A stretch of 29,582 nucleotides of DNA from assembly GCA_002476625.1 (NCBI GenBank), contig DLLC01000034.1, positions 113,108 to 142,689 of the forward strand, read 5' to 3'. This DNA comes from Porphyromonadaceae bacterium UBA7572 (GTDB lineage Bacteria > Bacteroidota > Bacteroidia > Bacteroidales > Muribaculaceae). This document shows positions 7,424-15,954 of this stretch, piece after piece; the stretch's first letter is position 1, and every line of letters starts with the position of its first letter. The position numbers were made by a program, and so were the translations under genes. The notes beneath the pieces are model-generated. The model saw only the letters and a program-made list of their open reading frames with translations, was not told where the DNA came from and ran no database searches.

Positions 7424-8305
7424 ATGAAAAAGATTTTTGCTTTATTCTCGGCAATTTTGCTTTCCCAGAGCATGGCATTGGTCTCGGCTCAAAGCAAGAC
7501 CTTGTTTGAATATCCGATAGCTCCCGACACCTGCACTTCGCTTGAAAGCAGGTGTAACTATAGCACCGCCCACTTTTGGGACAATTTTGATTTTCACAAA
7601 CCTCTCACTGCCGTATCAGACAGCGCGCTCCAGTCCACTTTTGTGGATTATTTTCAGATAATGAGCGCTGCCAACCGAAATGTGGGCCAAAGCTCCGTTC
7701 GCTTGCTGATGAACAAGGCTCAAGCCAATCAGCCAAATTTTATGCGACTGCTGGCCACCGCGGAATATTTGCTGTATTACACGCCTCAGCCACTTATCGA
7801 TGATGTGTATTTGGCATTCTTGCAGTCGGCTGTAGAGGCTTCATGGATGAAGAAGGATGCCAAGGCTCATTACGCCGATCAGATTCGCACAATCAACAAT
7901 ACAAAACTTGGTGAAAAGATATATGATTTCTCCGTCACCGACAGCACTGGATCAAAGCGTAAAATCTATGATGTTCCGGTTGACAGCGCTGAAATCGTGC
8001 TGCTGTTCTTCACTGGCGACGGAGTGGAAAGTTCATTGTCGCGCACCCGAATCGACACCGACCTTGGCGTGAACGAGCTGTTGAATCAAGGCTACTGCAA
8101 GTTGATTAACGTGTATGTGGGCGATAAGCCGCGGCAGTTTTTGGCTGAGGCCTCCCAATATCCAAAATGGACACTTGTGGCCACCACGGAGCAAAAAAAT
8201 CTCGACATTCGCATACTGCCGTCATTTATTGTGCTTGACAACGGGCATCGTGTGATGAATAAGAATCAGTATGTAGATGACATAAAAAAAGCGTTTAACC
8301 CATAA
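7424..8305 (+). CDS. DUF5106-type exported protein with CxxC-less thioredoxin fold
   Basis: Exported protein of 293 aa. I chose the ATG at 7424 over the in-frame ATG at 7394 because it begins a clean signal peptide (MKKIFALFSAILLSQSMALV, then SAQ). The N-terminal half is helical (FWDNFDFHKPL onwards, typical of DUF5106). The C-terminal half is thioredoxin-like: a beta strand EIVLLFFTGDGVESS stands where FFxxxCxxC is expected, and LDIRILPSFIVLD retains the cis-proline loop. Both redox cysteines are absent, so it should not be a disulfide oxidoreductase. The DoxX-like gene follows after 12 nt. It probably acts in the periplasm; its function is not known to me. Confidence 0.7.
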   Translation: MKKIFALFSAILLSQSMALVSAQSKTLFEYPIAPDTCTSLESRCNYSTAHFWDNFDFHKPLTAVSDSALQSTFVDYFQIMSAANRNVGQSSVRLLMNKAQANQPNFMRLLATAEYLLYYTPQPLIDDVYLAFLQSAVEASWMKKDAKAHYADQIRTINNTKLGEKIYDFSVTDSTGSKRKIYDVPVDSAEIVLLFFTGDGVESSLSRTRIDTDLGVNELLNQGYCKLINVYVGDKPRQFLAEASQYPKWTLVATTEQKNLDIRILPSFIVLDNGHRVMNKNQYVDDIKKAFNP

Positions 8306-8317
8306 TCCATTATTCGT

Positions 8318-8803
8318 ATGAAAGTGCCAAATGGAATAAAAAACTTCTTCATGTACAGCGCGGGTCACACCTACACCAATCTATCCCGTCTGTTTTTACG
8401 CTTATTCATTGGATTGATGTTTTATTTGGTGGCCCTTCGCCAAATTTTATATGTTCACGAGATAGCCCCTCAGTTTGCTGGCTTCTTGTCGCTCGGGCCT
8501 ACAGACTCCATTGTGCTGATTGCTGTGCTTGAGTTGCTTTGTGCCACCTTTATTATGCTGGGCCTGTTTATGCGTGTGGCCCTTGTTCCATCCATAGTGA
8601 TTATGGGCTATGCAGAGTATTTGGTGTTTTCGCCAAACGTGGCGTCGAGCGTGTTTGCCTTCACTCCTGGCTATCCGGTGATGTTTCTCGGCGTGTTCCT
8701 GTTTCTGCTATTAGCCGGTCCAGGGAAAATTTCGGTTGACTATCTGATAGCCGTGAATATAGAGCGGAACAGGGACGAAGACGAAGTGCTCGACAATGTG
8801 TGA
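8318..8803 (+). CDS. DoxX-family membrane protein
   Basis: A 161-aa integral membrane protein with four hydrophobic segments. DoxX features are visible: an N-terminal LSRLFLRLFIGLMF helix, GLFMRVALVPSIVIMG in the middle, and the ending LLAGPGKISVDYLI. DoxX-type proteins are often associated with thiol or quinone redox, but the family is heterogeneous. It starts 12 nt after the DUF5106 gene and is probably cotranscribed with it. The pairing of a thioredoxin-fold periplasmic protein with DoxX makes sense for a membrane redox module, although this partner has lost CxxC. The acidic C-terminal tail (RNRDEDEVLDNV) should be cytosolic. Confidence 0.75.
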   Translation: MKVPNGIKNFFMYSAGHTYTNLSRLFLRLFIGLMFYLVALRQILYVHEIAPQFAGFLSLGPTDSIVLIAVLELLCATFIMLGLFMRVALVPSIVIMGYAEYLVFSPNVASSVFAFTPGYPVMFLGVFLFLLLAGPGKISVDYLIAVNIERNRDEDEVLDNV

Positions 8804-8846
8804 TTTATTTCGCTGATAACGAAACTTAAAAAGTTGAAAAACAAAA

Positions 8847-9926
8847 ATGAGTATAGCTGTATTGATTTCTGGTGGCGTGGATAGCGCCGTGGTGGTCCAT
8901 AAACTCAAAGAGGAAGGACACGACGACCTTCAGCTGTTCTATATCCGCATAGGCATGGACACAGACGAGGGCGACTGCGCCGCTGAGGAAGATATAGAAA
9001 TGTGCACACTGATTGCAAAGAAATACGGGCTGCCACTTGAGGTGGTGTCGCTGCATCAGGAATATTGGGACAATGTGATGGAATATGCCCTCAATGCCGT
9101 GAAGCAAGGGCTAACTCCCAATCCCGACATGATGTGTAACCGTATGATAAAATTCGGTTATTTTGAGCAGCGCTGGGGCAAGGGCTTCGATATGACAGCC
9201 ACTGGCCATTATGCCAACACCGCTTTTGTGGATGGCAAAAAGTATCTTGCAATGGCGGTGGATCCCGTGAAGGATCAGACCGACTTTTTGGCACAAATCA
9301 CTTACGATCAGCTTCTGCACCTGACGTTCCCAATAGGCAACTTGCCTAAAGGCGAGGTGAGGCGCATTGCCCAAGAGGTGAAGATGCCGAATGCCTACCG
9401 TAAAGACAGCCAAGGCATTTGCTTTCTTGGACAAATTAATTACAACGACTTTATCCGCAGGCATCTGGGCGTGAAGAAAGGCCCGATTATTGAAATAGAA
9501 ACAGGGAAAAAACTTGGCGAGCATAATGGCTATTGGTTCCACACCATAGGGCAGCGCAAGGGGCTTGGACTGAGCGGTGGCCCATGGTATGTGGTGAAAA
9601 AGAATGTGGCCGACAACGTGATTTATGTGAGCAATGGCTACGGCACTGCCAAGCAGTATGGCAAGGTGCTACACCTTGACGAAATGCACTTCATATCGGG
9701 CAATCCTTGGGGAAATGCCAGTGGACCTGTTGAAATCACGTTTAAAAACCGACACACCCCTGTGCTGACAAAGGCAAAGTTCACTCATCTTCGCGATAGA
9801 GAATGGGTGATAGAGAGTGAGAATGATGTGCAGGGCATAGCGCCAGGCCAATTTGCTGTGATATATGATGCCCAATCGCACCTGTGCTATGGCAGTGGTG
9901 TGATTACTGGGCAGAAAATAGATTAA
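8847..9926 (+). CDS. mnmA: tRNA-specific 2-thiouridylase MnmA
   Basis: Installs the 2-thio group on U34 of tRNA-Lys, -Glu and -Gln using ATP and a persulfide sulfur relay. The 359-aa protein shows the PP-loop SGGVDSAV at 8-15, the first catalytic cysteine Cys97 in NPDMMCNRMIKFG, and the second, Cys192, in KDSQGICFLGQ. The central domain has YWFHTIGQRKGLGLSGGPWYV, and a C-terminal beta-barrel follows. The residues before Cys97 (DMM) differ from the commoner CVR/CVL, but both catalytic cysteines are present. Bacteroidetes often carry more than one MnmA paralogue, so this may be one of two. It stands alone, 43 nt after the DoxX gene. Confidence 0.93.
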   Translation: MSIAVLISGGVDSAVVVHKLKEEGHDDLQLFYIRIGMDTDEGDCAAEEDIEMCTLIAKKYGLPLEVVSLHQEYWDNVMEYALNAVKQGLTPNPDMMCNRMIKFGYFEQRWGKGFDMTATGHYANTAFVDGKKYLAMAVDPVKDQTDFLAQITYDQLLHLTFPIGNLPKGEVRRIAQEVKMPNAYRKDSQGICFLGQINYNDFIRRHLGVKKGPIIEIETGKKLGEHNGYWFHTIGQRKGLGLSGGPWYVVKKNVADNVIYVSNGYGTAKQYGKVLHLDEMHFISGNPWGNASGPVEITFKNRHTPVLTKAKFTHLRDREWVIESENDVQGIAPGQFAVIYDAQSHLCYGSGVITGQKID

Positions 9927-9956
9927 TGCAGGATCTTTTAGATTTTTTTTGATAAA

Positions 9957-10559
9957 ATGGACAAAGTGGAGTTGAAAGTGATGGGCATTACCTATAATCC
10001 GGTGCAGAGTGGCGCGTATGCGTTGCTGCTGCGCGAGGTAAGAGGTCCGCATCGCATACCCATAGTGGTGGGCGTGTCTGAGGCGCAGTCTATAGCTATG
10101 CGACTTGAGAATGTGATACCTCCCCGTCCTATGTCGCACGACTTGATGGTGAGTATGTTTCACGCTTACGGCATATTACTTGAGGAAGTGTTTATCTACA
10201 AGTTCAGCGATGGCGTGTTCATGAGTGAGCTGAAATTGAACGATGGCACTCGTGAGATAAGTCTCGATTCTCGCACAAGCGATGCCATAGCCATTGCTTT
10301 GCGCACAGGCTCTCCAATTTTCACTACCAAGGAAATCGTGGACAAGACTGGCATCTATATGGAGGAAAGCCAGGATAGCCCGGTGATGCACAAGCGGCAC
10401 AAGCGTCTTGAGGACCTTTCCGTTGAGCAGCTTGAGCAGCGAATGCAGCAATGTGTGGATAAGGAGGATTATGAGCAGGCCGCTGAAATTCAACGGGTGA
10501 TTAAAGCGAAACAGTCTTCTAATCATACTGATAACGAAACTAAAAACATAAATAAATAA
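9957..10559 (+). CDS. Bifunctional nuclease (BFN/DUF151) domain protein with UvrB/C motif
   Basis: A 200-aa cytoplasmic protein. Residues 1-135 are a BFN/DUF151 domain, with the characteristic IPIVVGVSEAQSIAMRLE and SRTSDAIAIALRTGSPIF. Residues about 153-185 form a UvrB/UvrC-type helical pair (LEQRMQQCVDKEDYEQAAEI), normally a protein-protein contact module. The BFN name comes from a plant nuclease; the bacterial role, possibly nucleotide or DNA handling, is unsettled. The nucleoside transporter follows after 5 nt, so the two are likely cotranscribed. The fusion is common in Bacteroidetes. Confidence 0.85.
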   Translation: MDKVELKVMGITYNPVQSGAYALLLREVRGPHRIPIVVGVSEAQSIAMRLENVIPPRPMSHDLMVSMFHAYGILLEEVFIYKFSDGVFMSELKLNDGTREISLDSRTSDAIAIALRTGSPIFTTKEIVDKTGIYMEESQDSPVMHKRHKRLEDLSVEQLEQRMQQCVDKEDYEQAAEIQRVIKAKQSSNHTDNETKNINK

Positions 10560-10564
10560 ACAAA

Positions 10565-11905
10565 ATGAAGAACTTAAAGTTTAGATTGATTGTGATGAAC
10601 TTCCTGCAGTTCGCTGTGTGGGGCGCATATCTAACGTGTATGGGCAACTACCTTGGAAGAGCTGGTATGGGATCAGAAATCTCGTGGTTCTATGCCATTC
10701 AGGGTATTGTGTCAATTTTTATGCCAGCCTTAATGGGCATCGTGGCCGACAAGTGGATTCAGCCACAGCGTTTGCTTGGCATTTGCCACCTTTTGGCTGG
10801 CGTGGCTATGGTAGCGCTGTTTATGATGGGACAGGCTTCGCCCACGCCCGACAAGGCTACATTCATTGCCATTTACACGGTAAGCGTGGCTTTCTATATG
10901 CCTACACTTGCACTTTCTAACACCACTGCTTTCACCATACTTAAAGATAATGGCATGGACACGGTGAATGATTTCCCGCCAATCCGTGTGTTTGGCACCG
11001 TGGGATTTATCGTTACGATGTGGGTGGTGAACTGCGCCACTTGGCATGATGGCTTGCTCGGCTTTACGCTGGCCCCTGACGATGCCAAATTTCAGTTCAC
11101 TCACTTCCAGTTCCTTGTGTCGGGTGTATTGAGTTTTGCGTTGGCTGCATATTGCTTAACATTGCCACAATGTAAGATTGTGGCTACTGTGGGAAAGTCA
11201 ATGTCGCAGCAACTCGGCTTGGATGCCTTCAAACTGTTCAAAAACAAGCGCATGGCTATGTTCTTTATTTTCTCAATGCTCCTTGGCATGTCGCTTCAAG
11301 TGACTAATGGCTACGCTACGCCATTCCTGACCAGCTTTAAAGGTTCGCCAGAGGCTGATATAGCCAATTCTTTTGCCGCCAACAATGCCACCATGCTTAT
11401 CTCTTTGTCGCAAGTGGCAGAGGCTTTGTGCATTCTGCTTATCCCTTATTTCTTGCACCGCTTCGGCATCAAGACGGTGATGCTCATTGCCATGTTTGCT
11501 TGGGTGCTTCGCTTCGGATTTTTCGGAATAGGAAGCCCCTCGTTCCCGGGAGTGCTCCTGTTTGTGCTCTCATGCATTGTTTACGGTGTGGCATTTGATT
11601 TCTTCAATGTGTCGGGAGGCTTGTTTGTGGACAAAGAGTGCGATCCAAGTCTGCGCGCCTCGGGGCAGGGATTGTTTATGCTCATGACCAACGGGTTAGG
11701 TGCAACAATTGGTACGCTTGCCGCCGGCCAGGTGATTAACCATTATTGCCAGTATAACGACAAAGGCTATCTGATGGAACTTGTGCCAGGTGGATGGCAA
11801 ACTGCATGGTTTATATTTGCGGGATTCGCCCTCGTAGTTGCTGTTGCGTTTATGTTCTTGTTCAAAGGCAGAAAAGAAGCAGAGGCTGAGCAGGCTAAAG
11901 GTTAA
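10565..11905 (+). CDS. Nucleoside:H+ symporter (NupG/XapB-type MFS)
   Basis: A 446-aa, 12-segment inner-membrane transporter of the nucleoside:H+ symporter branch of the major facilitator superfamily. The N-terminus has the family-like pattern LIVMNFLQFAVWGAYLTCMGNYL; helix 2-3 carries FYAIQGIVSIFMPALMGIVADK; the second half contains LSQVAEALCILLIPYFLHRFG and VSGGLFVDKECDP, which are typical of NupG. It would import purine and pyrimidine nucleosides. The KGRKEAEAEQAKG tail is cytosolic. It starts 5 nt after the BFN-domain gene. Substrate breadth (NupG-like or XapB-like) cannot be decided from sequence. Confidence 0.85.
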   Translation: MKNLKFRLIVMNFLQFAVWGAYLTCMGNYLGRAGMGSEISWFYAIQGIVSIFMPALMGIVADKWIQPQRLLGICHLLAGVAMVALFMMGQASPTPDKATFIAIYTVSVAFYMPTLALSNTTAFTILKDNGMDTVNDFPPIRVFGTVGFIVTMWVVNCATWHDGLLGFTLAPDDAKFQFTHFQFLVSGVLSFALAAYCLTLPQCKIVATVGKSMSQQLGLDAFKLFKNKRMAMFFIFSMLLGMSLQVTNGYATPFLTSFKGSPEADIANSFAANNATMLISLSQVAEALCILLIPYFLHRFGIKTVMLIAMFAWVLRFGFFGIGSPSFPGVLLFVLSCIVYGVAFDFFNVSGGLFVDKECDPSLRASGQGLFMLMTNGLGATIGTLAAGQVINHYCQYNDKGYLMELVPGGWQTAWFIFAGFALVVAVAFMFLFKGRKEAEAEQAKG

Positions 11906-11950
11906 ACCGCTAATAGTTTTGAATATCTAATCAAATATATAGCTATAACG

Positions 11951-12670
11951 ATGCATCGCTTCTACGACCCCAATATAGCCGCCACACTACAGCTCACGGA
12001 AGATGAGTCGAAACACTGTGTGCGTGTGCTTCGATTGACAGAAGGTGACGAGATTGAGGTGGTGGATGGAGAGGGAAATCTCTACTGCTGCAAAATCACT
12101 ATGGCTCACCCCAAACATTGCTCCGTGTCGGTAGTGGAGCACAGACTGTGCAAGCCTCATTGGGGGCATCAGATTGTGCTGTGTGTGGCTCCAACCAAAA
12201 ACCTCGACCGAATGGAAGGTTTAGCCGACAGGGTGACAGAAATGGGAGTAGATCGCATTGTGCCGCTTTTGTGCCATAATAGTGAGCGCAAGGTGCTGAA
12301 AACTGAACGGCTTCGGAAAATACTCGTTTCAGCCATGAAGCAGTCGCTGAAGGCACAGTTGCCACAGCTTGATGAACTCACGCCCATTGAACAGTTGATG
12401 AAAACTCCTTTCAGTGGCAACAAATTTATCGCCTACTGCGATTCCTCGCTGCCTCGTGAAAAACGAAACCTCTTTTCAAGGGTGTATCAGCCTGGTGTCG
12501 ACACTATGGTTATTGTGGGACCAGAAGGTGATTTCAGCCCAGAAGAGGTGGAGATAGCGCTTGATGCGGGCTTTGTGCCGGTCACATTTGGTAATAGCCG
12601 TCTGCGAACCGAGACCGCCGCCATGTTTGCCGTGGCATCGTGCCATGCGTTAGATATGCTGAACAAATAA
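11951..12670 (+). CDS. rsmE: 16S rRNA m3U1498 methyltransferase RsmE
   Basis: SAM-dependent SPOUT methyltransferase for N3-methylation of U1498 in 16S rRNA, 239 aa. The N-terminal PUA-like domain begins MHRFYDPN and includes ESKHCVRVLRL. The C-terminal knotted domain has the SAM-binding stretches IVGPEGDFSPEEVE and FGNSRLRTETAAMFA. The length matches the family. The start is the first ATG and begins with the conserved M-x-RFY. It lies 45 nt after the nucleoside transporter, on the same strand. Confidence 0.95.
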   Translation: MHRFYDPNIAATLQLTEDESKHCVRVLRLTEGDEIEVVDGEGNLYCCKITMAHPKHCSVSVVEHRLCKPHWGHQIVLCVAPTKNLDRMEGLADRVTEMGVDRIVPLLCHNSERKVLKTERLRKILVSAMKQSLKAQLPQLDELTPIEQLMKTPFSGNKFIAYCDSSLPREKRNLFSRVYQPGVDTMVIVGPEGDFSPEEVEIALDAGFVPVTFGNSRLRTETAAMFAVASCHALDMLNK

Positions 12671-12749
12671 TCACACACCCACAGCGAGTTAAGTTGTGCT
12701 GAGGTGGTTAAATATTAAACAACAAAAGAAGTGTATTTATATTAGAAAT

Positions 12750-13568
12750 ATGTTGATTAATCAATTACAGGCTTCGGCTTGTGGTAATTTTTTTCTGCTC
12801 GCAGGCCCTTGTGTGATAGAGGGCGAGGAAATGGCGTTAAAGATAGCGGAAAAGGCTGTGAGTATCACCTCACGGCTGGGCATTCCCTACGTGTTTAAGG
12901 GCAGCTATCGCAAGGCCAACCGTTCGCGCATCGACTCATTCACGGGCATTGGCGATGAGAAGGCATTGAAAATTTTGCGCAAAGTGCGCGACACATTCCA
13001 GGTGCCAGTGGTCACAGATATTCACACTGCCCAGGAAGCCGCTATGGCGGCTCAGTATGTGGATGTTCTGCAAATTCCAGCATTCCTTTGCCGTCAGACA
13101 GACTTGCTTGTGGCAGCCGCTCAAACAGGTAGAATGGTCAATATTAAGAAAGGACAGTTCCTCTCGCCAGAGGCTATGCAGTTTGCAGTGCAGAAAGTGC
13201 GTGATGCCGGCAATAATGATGTAGCAGTCACAGAGCGTGGCACAACATTTGGCTATCAAGACCTCATTGTGGACTTCCGCGGCATACCCACGATGCGTGC
13301 TTTCGCACCAGTGATTGTGGACGTGACCCATTCCCTTCAGCAGCCTAACCAGAGCGCAGGAGTGACAGGCGGCCGTCCCGACCAAATCGAGACTGTGGCA
13401 CGCGCCGCTATCGCTACGGGCGCTGATGGCTTGTTTCTCGAAACTCACCACTCGCCTTCCGAGGCAAAGAGCGATGGAGCCAATATGCTGAGGCTCGACC
13501 TGCTTGAGGGACTACTCAGCCGACTCTCGGTACTGAAAAGTGCCGTTAATCAAATCGACAAAATTTAA
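12750..13568 (+). CDS. kdsA: KDO-8-phosphate synthase KdsA (metal-dependent class)
   Basis: Condenses arabinose-5-phosphate with phosphoenolpyruvate to KDO-8-phosphate for lipid A-core synthesis. I place the start at 12750 (MLINQLQAS), giving 272 aa; an 18-residue upstream extension in the same frame is basic and not part of the family. Motifs: LLAGPCVIE (Cys21), YRKANRSRIDSF, QIPAFLCRQTDLL, NIKKGQFLSP, TERGTTFGYQDL, DVTHSLQQPNQ and LFLETHHSP. Cys in AGPC replaces the Asn of the E. coli-type enzyme, and candidate His, Glu and Asp metal ligands are present (DVTHS, LETHH, SDGAN), so this belongs to the metal-dependent class. The TPR gene follows 15 nt later. Confidence 0.95.
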   Translation: MLINQLQASACGNFFLLAGPCVIEGEEMALKIAEKAVSITSRLGIPYVFKGSYRKANRSRIDSFTGIGDEKALKILRKVRDTFQVPVVTDIHTAQEAAMAAQYVDVLQIPAFLCRQTDLLVAAAQTGRMVNIKKGQFLSPEAMQFAVQKVRDAGNNDVAVTERGTTFGYQDLIVDFRGIPTMRAFAPVIVDVTHSLQQPNQSAGVTGGRPDQIETVARAAIATGADGLFLETHHSPSEAKSDGANMLRLDLLEGLLSRLSVLKSAVNQIDKI

Positions 13569-13583
13569 TTATAACAATTCAAT

Positions 13584-15203
13584 ATGATGAACATCAAGTA
13601 TCTCATTCTTTCTGCCGCGTTCTTGTTTTGCGGAATGTGTGCCGTGGCACAAACTTCTGATGACGATGCTGCGCTGAAGCGCAAAATCAACGACGCTGTG
13701 ATGAAGGTTTATGACCAGCAGCTTGAAAAGGAACCTGGTGACTATGCTACACGTTTCGCCCGTTCTTATCAGTACTATTACAATGGGCAAGACAAGGAAG
13801 CGCTTGCCGACATCACCCAGGCGATAACCGATTGTCCTGAAAACGATCGTGAAGTGCTTTACGACGCATTGCTGCTCCGTGCCAAAATTTATGACAAGAA
13901 AGGTGAATTAGATAACGAATTTGCCGATCTAAAGCGGGCTTTCTCTATTAATTCGTCGAATCCAAATGTGATCGACATGATTGCAAAATTGGCCTTGAAA
14001 CGTGGCGACTATTCAACAGCTGAAACCAATTTCAACGCCATTCTTCGTATGTCGCCCCAAAACTATGACGCACTTTACGGATTGGCACGCGTGGCAGCTA
14101 AAACCAACGACTATGCCAAGGCGCAGGAGTATTGCGACCGTGCCGTGAAACTGTTCCCGGCAGAACCACAGGTGTATATCAACAGGGCTGACGTGTTCAG
14201 TATGCTCGGACAATACAAAGTGGCCGCACAAGACATTATATTGGCCATGAGTGTGGGCAATGATGAGAGTAAAGCCGTTTCGGCTCTTATTAATATGAGC
14301 GACACGCATTATGATGATGTGATGAATGCGCTGCAAAATTCCATAGAGAATGCACCATCGGTGGGCACTTTCTATTATTTGCGTTACTCTATAGCCATGC
14401 GCCATTTCCATTATGGACAGGCTCTTCGTGACCTGAAGCAGATTATCAATAAGAATTTTTACGACGACAACACGATTTACGCCGATGCAGCAAGATGCCA
14501 ATTCGAATTAGGCCAGTTTGACCCAGCGTTGGCTAACATAGACAAGGCGCTGTCGAAAAATCCCGGCGACTTGGCCGCACTCGTTCTGAAAGCTCGCATT
14601 GTGGAGCACAAGGGTGGTGGAAAAAACTATGATGAGGCTCTTGGTGTGCTGGCGCGTGCTTCGCGCATTAACGCCACCGATCCCTCGTTGCTGCTCACAC
14701 AGGCTCGCATCTATCTTGCCCAGCGTAAGCAGCCTGAGGCTTTGGAAGCACTCGACAAGCTCATTAAGGCCAACCCCACTAACAATGAGGCACTTTTGCT
14801 TCGTGGATGGCTCTATAAGTACCGTATGCGAAACGCTGAAGCTGCGCTTGCCGACTTTGGCATGATGCTTAAAAATGGAGCCGACATGACGAGTCTTAAA
14901 GGGTTTGCGCTTCACGAACTTGGACGCGACGACGAGGCTAAAAAATGGGCGCAGGACAATATTATGGCCACATCGCTCCCCGGAGGAGAGGCTTATGCCT
15001 TAGCATCGGCACTCTTGTCGGACATTGGCGACAATGACCAGGCTCTGAAATATCTTGAGAGTGCGTTAGCCAATGGCTATGGCAGCTTTTATGAGGTGAA
15101 CGTCAGCGAAGAGCCTTATGTGAATTTGAAGCTCGTGCGCCGTCATCCCGATTTCAAGACGATGGTTGACCGCTATGCTCAAAACTTTACCGAGCATGAG
15201 TAA
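13584..15203 (+). CDS. Exported tetratricopeptide-repeat protein
   Basis: A 539-aa protein with a signal peptide (MNIKYLILSAAFLFCGMCAV, then AQ) followed by tandem TPR units over essentially the whole mature length. Recognisable units include YDALYGLARVAAKTNDYAKA, EPQVYINRADVFSMLGQYKV, TIYADAARCQFELGQFDPA, DPSLLLTQARIYLAQRKQPE and NEALLLRGWLYKYRMRNAEA. It has no enzymatic domain. Periplasmic TPR scaffolds of this kind are abundant in Bacteroidales and the exact role is unknown. It follows kdsA by 15 nt and is closed by a strong terminator at 15237. The ATG at 13584 is followed directly by a second ATG at 13587; either could be used. Confidence 0.85.
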   Translation: MMNIKYLILSAAFLFCGMCAVAQTSDDDAALKRKINDAVMKVYDQQLEKEPGDYATRFARSYQYYYNGQDKEALADITQAITDCPENDREVLYDALLLRAKIYDKKGELDNEFADLKRAFSINSSNPNVIDMIAKLALKRGDYSTAETNFNAILRMSPQNYDALYGLARVAAKTNDYAKAQEYCDRAVKLFPAEPQVYINRADVFSMLGQYKVAAQDIILAMSVGNDESKAVSALINMSDTHYDDVMNALQNSIENAPSVGTFYYLRYSIAMRHFHYGQALRDLKQIINKNFYDDNTIYADAARCQFELGQFDPALANIDKALSKNPGDLAALVLKARIVEHKGGGKNYDEALGVLARASRINATDPSLLLTQARIYLAQRKQPEALEALDKLIKANPTNNEALLLRGWLYKYRMRNAEAALADFGMMLKNGADMTSLKGFALHELGRDDEAKKWAQDNIMATSLPGGEAYALASALLSDIGDNDQALKYLESALANGYGSFYEVNVSEEPYVNLKLVRRHPDFKTMVDRYAQNFTEHE

Positions 15204-15236
15204 TTCCTTATTCCGCTAAAGGCGATTAATCAAATA

Positions 15237-15290
15237 AGGCACTTCAGCCCTCCAAAAACTGGGGAAACTGGAGTGCCTATTTCTTTTTTT
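15237..15290 (+). terminator. Intrinsic terminator after the TPR gene
   Basis: Stem AGGCACTTCAG (15237-15247) pairs with CTGGAGTGCCT (15268-15278) with one G-U wobble, has an inner CCC/GGG extension, and is followed by ATTTCTTTTTTT. This is a strong intrinsic terminator for the kdsA-TPR transcript. Confidence 0.85.
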
Positions 15291-15332
15291 TAGTGCAAAA
15301 GTATCGCTTTTAAAGGGAAAAATGCGAAATAA

Positions 15333-15364
15333 TTTGGGAGTTTCAGAAATAAGCCGTACCTTTG
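15333..15364 (+). promoter_or_regulatory. Promoter of tRNA-Val
   Basis: TTTG at 15333-15336, a 20-nt spacer, and a perfect -7 box TACCTTTG at 15357-15364. The mature tRNA begins 18 nt after the box. Confidence 0.8.
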
Positions 15365-15382
15365 CACCGCATTTAAGCGATA

Positions 15383-15457
15383 GGGCGTTTAGCTCAGCTG
15401 GTTCAGAGCATCTGCCTTACAAGCAGAGGGTCGGCGGTTCGAATCCGTCAACGCCCA
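15383..15457 (+). tRNA. tRNA-Val (anticodon TAC)
   Basis: Cloverleaf read by eye: acceptor stem GGGCGTT (15383-15389) with AACGCCC (15450-15456) and discriminator A15457; D arm GCTC...GAGC; anticodon stem TCTGC/GCAGA with loop CTTACAA, giving anticodon TAC (valine, GTA/GTG codons); T arm GGCGG/CCGTC around TTCGAAT. The length is 75 nt. The CCA end is not encoded (CTC follows the discriminator). It has its own promoter upstream and a terminator 6 nt downstream. Confidence 0.95.
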
Positions 15458-15463
15458 CTCTTG

Positions 15464-15500
15464 CCGATTGTGAATTTTTATAATTTGCAATCGGTTTTTT
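15464..15500 (+). terminator. Terminator of tRNA-Val, overlapping the desulfoferrodoxin 3' end
   Basis: CCGATTG (15464-15470) pairs with CAATCGG (15488-15494), followed by six T. The 3' arm and T-tract are also the last codons (KTDCKL) of the minus-strand desulfoferrodoxin gene, so the same bases encode protein on one strand and terminate transcription on the other. Confidence 0.8.
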
Positions 15501-15897
15501 GTTTCTCTTTGCATGGGATGACTGATGTCTTCCACAGACCATGAAGATTGCAGTATTCATACACAGCCATCACCGTCTCGTTGCAGTCGCAATAGATGGC
15601 TTCTGCTGGCTTTGAAGAATCAAGATGGATGATTTTTAGTCCGCAACACGACTCCACGGCCACAAAGCAAATGTGGTGGTCGGTGGTCATTGGGTGTGGC
15701 GTTGCGCCCACTTCAATTTTGAGTGAACCATCCTCTTGGCGTGACACTACAGGCACATGTTTTTCTGCAGCGCCGTCTGTAGTCATGGCATTGAGCCGCA
15801 TCATAGGTTTTCCGCAACATACTGGCGTCACGCCAGAGTCTTCAATCACTGCAAACACATTGCCGCATACTGGGCATTTGTAGAACTTTGTTTCCAT
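15478..15897 (-). CDS. dfx: Desulfoferrodoxin (2Fe superoxide reductase)
   Basis: Reduces superoxide to hydrogen peroxide in the cytoplasm of anaerobes, using a ferrous centre fed by rubredoxin-like donors. The 139-aa protein has an N-terminal desulforedoxin-type Fe(Cys)4 site (Cys8, Cys11, Cys27, Cys28 in CPVCGN and VCCG) and the catalytic centre II: Glu45-Lys46-His47 in EKHVPV, histidines in HPMTTDHHI (68, 74/75), and Cys116/His119 in EYCNLHGLW. All expected ligands are present, so it is the two-iron class. It has its own promoter about 50 nt upstream, and its last codons overlap the tRNA-Val terminator. Confidence 0.94.
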   Translation of the reverse strand: METKFYKCPVCGNVFAVIEDSGVTPVCCGKPMMRLNAMTTDGAAEKHVPVVSRQEDGSLKIEVGATPHPMTTDHHICFVAVESCCGLKIIHLDSSKPAEAIYCDCNETVMAVYEYCNLHGLWKTSVIPCKEKQKTDCKL

Positions 15898-15954
15898 AAC
15901 GGTTGAGATTTAATGGGTTAATAATTAAGAGATAATGTAGATAAACTACTGCCA

